Source of the DNA: Scilla litardierei | Taxonomy: Eukaryota; Streptophyta; Magnoliopsida; Asparagales; Asparagaceae | Length of the DNA stretch: 64,000 nucleotides | Reading direction: 5' to 3' | NCBI GenBank assembly: GCA_030789695.1 | Contig: JAULAV010008620.1 | Coordinates: 1 to 64,000, forward strand | Shown here: positions 55,275 to 64,000 of the stretch, one piece after another | Numbering within the stretch: position 1 is the stretch's first letter | Layout: each line of letters opens with the position of its first letter | Position numbers and translations under genes: made by a program | The notes under the pieces: generated by a model | Told to the model about the DNA's origin: nothing | Seen by the model: the letters and a program-made list of their open reading frames with translations, nothing else | Database searches by the model: none

Positions 55275-58114
55275 ATAAAGATTCATATCATACAAAAATA
55301 TATAAAATATCTCGTAGCTCAAAATAAATCTGCACAAGTGTCCATTGGAACCTGGAGATTGCCATCTTAAAGTAAAAAAAATAGAAGACAAAATTAGGCC
55401 AAAAAATCATATCATTTCATAAAAGATACATATCTTCCAGAAAATGTAGAAAAATAGGCTGAAGTTAAGAAAAGTCTGCAAAAATATGGAACCGGAGATT
55501 GCCATCTTCAACTGAAAACATAAGATAAGACAAATGTAGGTTATACAAATCATATTATTCAACAAAAAGTTCTATACCTTCCATAAAATGTACAAAATAG
55601 CACCGAGCGCCAAAAATACGCAAACATGTCCGTTGGAATAATGATATCGGCATCTTCAACTTAAAAATAAGGGAAGACAAAATTGGGCTATTAAAATCAA
55701 ATCATTTAAAAAATACATAACTTTTCAAAAATGTAGAAAATAGCCCTGAGCTCAGAAAAATCAGCAAAAATGTTCGTTGGAACCGGATGATCGCCATCTT
55801 CAACTGGAAAAATAAGAGAAGAAAAAATTAGGTCAAAAATTCACATCATTTAATAAAAAGATCTATAACTTCCCGGAAATGTAGAAACATAGCCCCGAGC
55901 TCAAAACAATCGGCAAACATGTCCGTTGGAACTGGGGGATTGCCATCTTCAACTAAATAATAAGAGAAGACAAAATTAGGTTATATAAATCATATCATTT
56001 AATATAAAGAATCATATCATACAGAAAATGTAGAAAATAGGTCGGAGCCCAGAAAAATCTGAAAAAATGTCAGTTAGAACCAGGATATCGTCATCTTCAA
56101 CTGAAAAATTAAAGAAGACAAAATTAGGCCAAGATCATACATTTAATAAAAAGATATATATCTGCCATAAAATGTAGAAAATAGCACCGAGATCAAAAAA
56201 ATCCACACAAACGTTAGTTGGAACCGAGAGATTGCAATATTCAACTGAAAAAAGAGAAGACAAAATTAGACCAACAAATCATATCGTTTAATAAAAAGAT
56301 TCGTATCTTCAAGAATATGTAGAAAAAAGCCCAAAGCTAAGAAAAATCCACAAAAATGTCGGTTGGAACCTGGAGCTCGCCATCTTCAACTGAAAAATCT
56401 GAGAAGACAAACTTAGGGTTTAAAATTATGTCATTTAATAAAGAGATCCATATCATTAATCAAATGTAGAAAATAGCCCGGAGTTCAGAAAAATCTGCAA
56501 AAATGTCTTTTGGAACTGGAAGATCACTATCTTCAACTGAAAAAAATAAGAGAATGCAAAATTATGCAAAAAATCATATCATTTAATAAATAGATCCATG
56601 TCTTTCAAAAAAAATGTAGAAAATAGTCTCGCGGTTAGAAAAATCAGCCAAAATGTTCGTTGGAATCGGGAGATCGCCATTTTCATCTGAAAAATAAGAA
56701 AAGCCTAACTTAGTATATGAAAATCATATCGTTTAATAAAAATATCCAAAAAATATCTATTGGAACCGGGAGATCGCCATCTTCAACTGAAAAAATAAGA
56801 AAATACAAACTTAGGATATAATAATCATATCATTTAATAAAAAGATACATGACTCCAATAAGATGTAGAAAATAGCCCCGAGCTCAGAAAAATTCCTAAA
56901 TATGTCTGTTTGAATCGGGAGATCGCCATTTTCAACTGAAAAATATAAGAAGACAAAATTAGGCTATAAAAATCATAAGATAAAATATATATTTATATCT
57001 TTTAGAAAATATAGAAAATATCCCAGATTTGAGAAAAATGCGCAAAATATCTGTTGGAACTGGGAGATCGTTATCTTCAACAAAAAAATAAGAGAAGACA
57101 AAATAAGGCTATAAAATTATCTCATTTAGTATAAAGAACCATGTTTTACAGAAAATGTAGAAAATTACCCGAAGATAAGAAAAATTAGCAAAAAGGTCTG
57201 TTAGAAAGGTCTGTTAGAACCGGGAGATCGCCATATTCTACAAAAAAATAAGAGAAGACAAAATTAGGCCCAAAAATCATATTATTTAATAAAAAGATAT
57301 ATATCTTACAGAAAATATAGAAAATAGGCTCGATGTCAGAAAAATCTGCAAAATTGTCCGTTGGAACAAGGACATCGCCACCTTCAACTAAAAAAATAAA
57401 AAAGACAAATTTAGGCTATAAAAATCATTATTTAATAAAAGATCAATATCCTCAATTAACTGTATAAAATAGCCCCAAGCCAAAAAAGCCACAAAAATGT
57501 CCGTTAGAAATAAGAGATCGCCATCTTCAACTGAAAAATACGGGAATACAAAATTAGGCTATAAAAATCATATTATTTAATAAAAAGATTCATATCTTCC
57601 ATAAAATATAGAAAATATCCCCCAGCTCGGAAAAATCCACAAAAATGTACGTTGGAACTGGGAGAAAGCCTTATTCAACAGAAAAATAAGCGAAGATAAA
57701 ATAAGGCCAAAAAATCATATCAATTAATAAAATGATCCTTATCTTTTAGAAAATGTAGAAAATAGCCCAGAACTCCGAAAAATCTGCAAAAATTTCAGTT
57801 GAAACCGGAAGATCGCCATCTTTAACTGAAAAATAAGAGAAGACAAAATTAGGATATAAAAATTATATCATTTAATATAAAGATCTCATGTCTTACAGAA
57901 AATGTAGAAAATTGTCCGGAGCTAAGAAAAATTCGTAAAAAGGTCCGTTGGAACCGGGTGAATGCCATATTCAACGAAAAAAATAAGAGACGACAAAATT
58001 AGGCCCAAAATCATATTATTTAATAAAAAGGTCCATATCTTCCAAAAATATAGAAAATTGGCTCGAGGTCAGAAAAACCTGCAAAAATGTCCGTTGGAAC
58101 AGGGAGATCGCTAT
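55275..58114 (-). repeat. 149-bp satellite array, inverted orientation
   Basis: About 19 inverted monomers; both linked variants are present. A near-perfect local duplication of AGGTCTGTTAGAA occurs at 57190-57215. Ends at GGGAGATCGCTAT, the target of the next LTR. Confidence 0.95.
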
Positions 58115-59259
58115 TGATGTGAAACCAGTGAGGTGGCCCGATTTTCACGGCGTAGGTTATTCAAGGAACTCAGAACAAACTTAGAAGGATATGCCCACAC
58201 ACTCCAAACTTGGAGAAAAGAAAAAGGGAGTGATAAGCTCTAAACAAAGATGGTTCACTGACCTGACAAATGCAAATAGCTAACCAACGTTATAGGAACG
58301 TGATCTGCTACTTAGACCACTTGTCGAACCACGAACACGAGTTTAACCACTCCACACAGCAACACACTTGGGTTGAAGCACGAATTGGGGGCTTTTGCGA
58401 ATTTGGATCACCAATCTTAAAAGGAAGATTGAAAAGGCAAAGTTTCATAAGAGCTAAAGAAGATATAAAAACTCTCACAATTTGTGAAGAACATTCAATT
58501 CTGAATTGATAATCTGATTGATTCATGCTTTTTACAAAAGGATTACATGCTCTATTTATAGGTAGAGCTTGGAAGCTAAAAAGACTCTCTAATTAAGGAC
58601 AACTAATGGCTTTTGGTAACCCATTAGTCATCATAATGATCTGGAATAAGTAAAAAACATAAATGTGACCTAGGGAAGATGACAACCTGAAATTATGAGC
58701 TCAATGTCATGCACAAAAATTATATTTATAATTCATAAGTTTATGCTTCTTGGTTCTAGCTCTTCCAAAAAAATCAGATTTAAATGTTGTTTTTGCACTT
58801 GACTCTTCAGCTTACTAATGAATTCAGATTTAAAGGTGGTTGTTGCACTTGACCCTTCAGCTTCCCAATGAATTCAGATTTAAAGGTGGTTGTTGCACTT
58901 GACTCTTTAACTTCCCCCATGAATTCAGATTTATTGGATGCAAATTACTCTTGATCTTCACCATGAATGCATTCAGATTTATGGCCACATAACTCTTGAT
59001 CTTCCCCCATGAATGCATTCAGATTTATGGCCACATAAATCTTGATCTTCCACCATGAATGCATTTAGAATTATGGCATTAATTTCTTGTGCTTGGATTA
59101 GCAAGACTAAGGCCTCTTTGTGGGCACAACTTTCTTGGGCAGTAATGCTTCTACTTGTGCTCCAATTGCATTTTGCATTCTTTTTAGCATTCCTCTTGTT
59201 ATTGGTCCTTCACTTAGAATTAGGTCTTCATTTTGTAAGTTATTGGGCAGGTCACATCA
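58115..59259 (+). mobile_element. Solo LTR, 1145 bp, with TG...CA ends
   Basis: TGATGTGAAACC at the left and GGTCACATCA at the right, with 8-bp inverted tips TGATGTGA/TCACATCA. TATA-like CTATTTATAGG at 58552 indicates + orientation. It lies inside one satellite monomer between GATCGCTAT and TCCATTTTCAAC. The flanking pentamers GCTAT (58110-58114) and TCCAT (59260-59264) each differ by one base from the satellite consensus GCCAT, so they are likely a decayed 5-bp target duplication. No internal region remains. The class (copia or gypsy) is not determined. Confidence 0.85.
58765..59075 (+). repeat. 45-50 bp direct repeats in the LTR
   Basis: Six degenerate units built from TGAATTCAGATTTA, a GGTGGTTGTTGCACTTGAC block and CTTGATCTTCCCCCA. 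Also present in the truncated copy at 50865-51140. Confidence 0.85.
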
Positions 59260-62128
59260 TCCATTTTCAACTAAAAAATAAGAGAAGATACACTTATGCT
59301 ATAAAAATCATCATTTATTTAAAAGATTCATATCCTCAATTAACTGTATAAAATAGCACCGAGCTCAGAAAAATCCGTAAAAATGTCCATTGGAAACAGG
59401 AGATCGCCATCTTCAACTGAAAAATAAGAGAAGACAAACTTAGGCTATAAAATCATATCACTAAATAAAAAGATCCGTATTATCTATAAAATATAGAAAA
59501 TAGCCCTCAGCTCAGAAAAATCAGAAGAAATGTCCGTTGGAACCAGGAGATCGCCATATTAAATTGAAAAATAGACAAGACAAACTTAGTCTATAAAAAT
59601 CATATCAATTAATAAAAAGAGCCATATGTTCCATAAAATGTAGAAAATCGGTCGAAGCTCAAAAAAATCCACAAAAATGTCTGTTGGAACCGGGGGATTG
59701 CCATCTTCAACTGAAAAATAAGAGAAGACAAAATTAGGCCAAAACATCATATCCTTTTATAAAAAGATTCATATCTTTCATAAAGTATAGAAAATAACCC
59801 AGAGCTCTGAAAAATCCGTAAAAATGTCCGTTGGAACCGGGAGATTGCCATCTTCAACTGAAAAAAAAGAAGACAAAATTAAGCCCCAAAATCATATCAT
59901 TTAATAAAAAAAAATATAATCTTACAAAAATGTAGAAAAATAGTCCGAAGCAAAGAAAAGTCCGCAAAAATGTACGTTGGAACAGGTAGATCGCCATCTT
60001 CACCAGGAAAAAATTGGAGAAGACAAAATTAGGCCAAAGAATCATATTATTTATTAAAAAGATCCATATCTTCAAGAAAATGTAGAAAATAGACTAGGTC
60101 AAACAAATCCGCTAAAATGTTCGTTGGAACCAGGCGAATGTTATTTTAATTAAAAAATAAGAGAAGACAAAATTAGGCTAAAAATCATATCATTTAATAA
60201 AATGATCCATATCTTCCATAAAATGTAGAAAAAATAACCTCAGACTAGAAAAATTAGTAAAATGTCCGCTGGGACCGGTAGTATTCAACTGAAAAAATAA
60301 GAGAAGACAAACGCTGGACAAAAAAATCATATCAATTATTAAAAAGATCCATATCATACATAAAATATAGAAAATAGCACCGAGCTGCGAAAAATCCGTA
60401 AAAATGTCTTTTGGAACCAGTAGATCATCATTTTTCGCTGAAAAATAAGTGAAGACAAAAATTTAGGTCAAAAATCAGATCATTTAATAAAAAGATGCAG
60501 TTCTTGCATAAAATTTAGAAAATAGCCCTAAGGTTATAATAATCTGCAAAAATGTCTGTTGGAATCGATAGATCGCCATCTTCAACTGAAAAAAATAAGA
60601 GAAGACAAAATTAGGCCAAAAATCAAATCATTTAAAAAATAACGTTATCTTCCAGATAGCTCCGAGCTAAGTAAAATCTGCAAAAATGTCTGTTTGAACC
60701 GGGAGATCACCATCTTAAACTGCAAAGTAAGATCAGATAAAATTAGGCGATAAAAACCATATCATTTAAGAAAAAGATACATAACTTTTCGAAAATGTAG
60801 AAAAATAGTCCTGAGCTCAGAAAAATCGGTAAAAATGTCAAATGCAACAGGAGATCGCCATTTTCCACTGAAAAATAAGAGAAGACAAAAATTAAGCTAT
60901 AAAATCAAATCATTTAATATAAAGACCCATATCATACAGAAAATGTATAAAATAGCCCGAAGACAAAAAAATCCGCACAAATATCTGTTGGAACTGAAAG
61001 AAATCATATGAATTAATATAAAGATCCGTATCTTCCAAAAACTATAGAAAATAACCTCGAGCTCAGAAAATAGGTAAAAAGTTCTGTTGGAACCTGGGAG
61101 ATCGCCATCTTCATTTGAAAAATAAGAGAAGACAAAATTAGGCTATAAAAAATCATATCATTTAATATAAAGATCCATATCTTACAGAAAATGTAGAAAA
61201 TAGTATGGAGCTCAGAAAAATCCGCAAAAATTTTCGTTGGAACCTGGAGATCGCTATCTTCATCTAAAAAATTAGAAAAGACAAAAGCAGGCTATAAAAA
61301 CCATATTATTTAATACAAAGATCCATACCTTACAGAAAATGTAGAAAATAGCACAGAGCTCAGAAAAATCCGCAAAAATATCCGTTGGAATTGGAAAATC
61401 ACTGTCTTTAAAAGAAAAATAAGCGAAGACAAAATTACGCTACAAAAATCATATCATTTAATATAAAAATCCATATCTTACAAAAAAATGTTGAAAATAG
61501 TCTGAAGCTCAGAAAAATCCGCACAAATGTTTGTTGGAAATGGGAGATCGCAATCTTCAACTGAAAAAAAGTGAAGAAATAAGTAAGTCAAAAATCATTT
61601 TATTTAATGAAAAGATTCATATCTTTCAGAAAATGTAGAAAAATAGCCCCAAGTTAAGGAAAATCAGCAAAAATGTCCGTTGTAACCGGTAGATCGCCAT
61701 CTTCAACTAAAAAATAAGAGTAGACAAACCCGTAGGATATAAAACATAATATCATCTAAAAAAGACCAATATCTTCCATTAATCAAAGAAAATTGCACCG
61801 AGCCCAGAAAAATCTGTAAAAATATCCGTTGGAACCGAGAGATCGCCATCTTCAACTGAAAAATATGAGAAGACAAAATAAGGCTAAAAATCATATCATT
61901 TAACCAATAGATCCATATCTTTCAGAAAATTAAGAAAATAGATGCGATGTAAGAATACTCCTTAAAAATGTCCGTTGGAACCTGGAGATCCCCACTTCAA
62001 CTGAAAAATAAGATAAGACAAAATTAGGCAAAAAATCATATCATTAATAAAAACATACATAATTTCACGAAAATGTATAAAAATTGTCCGGAGCTCAGAA
62101 AAATCCAAAAATGTATGTGGAAAGCGGG
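59260..62128 (-). repeat. 149-bp satellite array, inverted orientation
   Basis: About 19 inverted monomers, with shortened copies at about 60280, 60650 and 61000. Ends at a degraded GGAACCGGG equivalent (GGAAAGCGGG) where an LTR begins. Confidence 0.95.
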
Positions 62129-63077
62129 TGATACGACTATTTTGGAGAAGCCCAAGAGCAAGAGGCCCAAGCCCAAGCCCAAGCCAAGGGCGGGAAGCCC
62201 ATGAATGAGATTTGGCCCATCCGACGAGGCCCACGAAAGGACTCGGAGTCGGACTGGCCGCAACCCGAAGTGTGCATGATTGGCTCACGCTTGCAAGAGA
62301 TAACAGTTCCCCTAAAAGCACGGCACCTTAATGCCCATTAAGGAGCCCATTAATCGACTCCCCCACGACGCATGCAGGCACCTCGACGGAGGCGGATCGC
62401 GGGGGGCGTAAATGGAGAGCAGTCAGGGGACGTGGATTGGGGGCAGTCGTGGGCCAAACCCTATAAAGGGACTACAGAGGCAACCGAGAAAGGGATCGAA
62501 TCCCCGATACCAACAACGGAGGTATTCCATTAACTGACCTTGCTTTTCTCCATTATATTCCCTCCATAGCTTGGCCCGAGGATACGTGTGCCGGCCTCCT
62601 TTCAAGCCGTTACCGATCCCGACGAGCATCATTCAGATCCGTACTGACTTAGGCATCAGAGGGGACTTGGCCGGAACCAAGGTCTGACCCCCCTGACGAG
62701 TTTCTTCGTCTGTCTAGGAAGAAGCAGAACCAAGGCGCCGAGGCTACACCTCAACGCGGAACGAGCCCGCTCGCCATCAATGAGCGCCGCCCTCAACTGA
62801 GACCAAGTGATAATCAGGACGCCGAGGCTACCCCTCGGCACTTGATTGGCCGAGGCTGAGTGGTCACCTAGGTGCCGAGGCTACCCCTCTGCACCCCATA
62901 GACCGAGGCTCTCGACAATCGAAGAGACCCGCTTCTCGAGCCGAGGAGGTGCTCCACTCGACCGCCATCGAGAACACGCACGTTTGGAGGAACCAAGGGA
63001 TCCCAACCGACCCCTTGACCACGTTGACCGACAAGTCGCCGGTCAACTATTCTGTGGTGAGAAAACACCCGTAAACA
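62129..63077 (+). mobile_element. Ty3/gypsy 5' LTR, 949 bp
   Basis: TGATACGACTATTTTGGAGA to CCCGTAAACA, same family as 54340-55274, differing mainly by small indels (an extra CAAGCC unit at 62176, an AAGAAGCAG insertion near 62721). TATA-like CTATAAAGGGAC at 62461. It is followed by CATGGCATCGTCTGTGG, the primer-binding-site region, so this is a 5' LTR of an element running off the window. Confidence 0.85.
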
Positions 63078-64000
63078 CATGGCATCGTCTGTGGAAACCT
63101 GAACAAGCCCACGTCAAACCACCGGAATAGAACCAGTCTGCAACGGCTCGGGGCGCATGCCCCTATCCATGAGGAGGGTGATTACATCCCTCCTGAGAAC
63201 CAGTACAGCAACACCACCGAGGGGACAGGAAACTCCCGATCGGTAACCAAAGAGCAGCTCTGTCTCTTCTCCCAGGAAACCAATGCCAATCTCCAGACAT
63301 TGGTCGCCACGATTCAACAGCTCGTCGGCAACCCGTCCATCTGGCGAGATGGAACGGTAGGGACCCACCAGCGTGGAGGGGATCACCAACCTCTGTGGTA
63401 AGCCGTGGTCACCGACTACGGAGAGGGAGCAACTAACCCGAAACGGTGATTTACCATGTCGGGCTTCGTCCAGGTGCAATCCCCCACTCCCATCTCGCCT
63501 CGCGAAGGAGATGGGATAGGCCTCGAGCAAACTGAAGGCGAATCGGTTACCACCTCATCTCGGCGACCAGGCTCGACAAATCGATGATGGACCGAGCACC
63601 GAGCCTCGGGGGACCGATCCCATTGGAGCACAAGTCCCCATCAAGTAAGGCTGGGTAAACGAGAATACCGGAGAGAGAAGAAGAATGCACGCCGATCAAC
63701 TCCCGCCCCCAGCTCGGCATGGACTCGGGCGAGCCCACGGCGTGACCCCACTCGCTCACCACGACCGGGGTAACCACTGTGTGAGCATAGGAGGGTGCCC
63801 GGGGGGGCGTCAGAGGCGACCGTTGTCCGTTTTCCTGAAGGATAACTGAGGCACGGGTACCTTCCAGGTTCAAGGTGCCGACGTTGGAGAAGTATGAAGG
63901 CACAGACGATCTAGAAGACCACGTAATGGACTATGAGGGGGTCATGGCGTTCCAAGGGGCCGACGACACCCTACTCTGCAGAGGCTTTTATTCCACCCTC
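63078..64000 (+). mobile_element. Ty3/gypsy 5' internal region, continues past window
   Basis: Primer-site-like TGGCATCGTCTGTGG (63080-63094), then about 760 bp of GC-rich leader and N-terminal gag sequence that is broken by stops in every frame. The conserved gag core begins at 63857. It belongs to the same element as the LTR at 62129. Confidence 0.75.
63857..64000 (+). pseudogene. Ty3/gypsy gag (retrotransposon gag core), partial
   Basis: VPSRFKVPTLEKYEGTDDLE then DHVMDYEGVMAFQGADDTLL and CRGFYSTL match the start of the plant gypsy gag core ('FKVP.LE.YDGS.DP.DHLE.Y...M.L.GA.DA..CRAF..TL'). Open for the 48 codons visible; it is cut by the window end. Upstream stops suggest the full gag is not intact. 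Confidence 0.85.

Overview
This window looks like nuclear, gene-poor heterochromatin of a flowering plant. The evidence is plant LTR retrotransposons of both superfamilies, a plant L1-type LINE, CACTA and Helitron termini, and fragments of recognisable plant genes (nucleobase-ascorbate transporter, CTF2-type monooxygenase, CBF/DREB1, pectin acetylesterase, alpha-galactosidase, histone H2B). There is no bacterial-style gene organisation, and I see no intact single-copy host gene. The species cannot be named from the sequence.

About 40% of the window is one AT-rich tandem satellite with a monomer of about 149 bp. It runs on the + strand at 1-5464, 14290-17195, 27541-31010, 32023-33274 and 34235-37858. 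It runs inverted at 22678-24840, 51330-52020, 55275-58114 and 59260-62128. Every non-satellite block sits inside this array. Some insertions keep the satellite phase across them: 8.8 kb at 5465-14289, the solo LTR at 58115-59259, and the Ty3 fragment at 52021-55274. Two blocks coincide with a flip of satellite orientation (17196-22677 and 24841-27540), as does the large 37859-51329 block.

Layout. (1) 5465-14289: a CACTA-type element with a CACTACAAC end and arrays of ACAACTTTT-type subterminal repeats at both ends. It carries fragments of at least two host genes (NAT transporter, CTF2-like monooxygenase) and probably a third (RPA32-like). A Ty3/gypsy element of Tat type (LTR 11315-12283, decayed gag and RT-RNase H) has landed in its 3' subterminal region. 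(2) 17196-22677: a decayed Ty1/copia with a very short LTR and a C-terminal RT remnant. (3) 24841-27540: copia LTR-like sequence, an antisense copia gag fragment and a second copia gag/pre-integrase fragment. The last of these recurs at 31011-32022 with the same junction to the satellite. (4) 33275-34234: probable solo LTR. (5) 37859-51329: the most complex block. It has Helitron-type ends (hairpin plus CTAG at 48291), a LINE with a 722-codon open frame, foldback elements sitting in (TA)n tracts, captured exons of DREB1, pectin acetylesterase and alpha-galactosidase, and the 5' end of a histone H2B gene with its promoter. (6) 50323-64000: inverted satellite interrupted by two copies of one LTR (one full length with TG...CA ends), and by two members of a second Ty3/gypsy family. 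One of these is represented by its 3' part, including an antisense, apparently intron-containing ORF of the plant 'putative gypsy type transposon' family. The other is represented by its 5' LTR and the start of gag.

The only long open frame is the LINE RT ORF. Most other open frames are chance readings of satellite or (TA)n tracts. The biological interest lies in the gene-fragment-capturing transposons and in the structure of the satellite itself: two linked monomer variants, a splice-acceptor-like block in every monomer, and shared inversion junctions.
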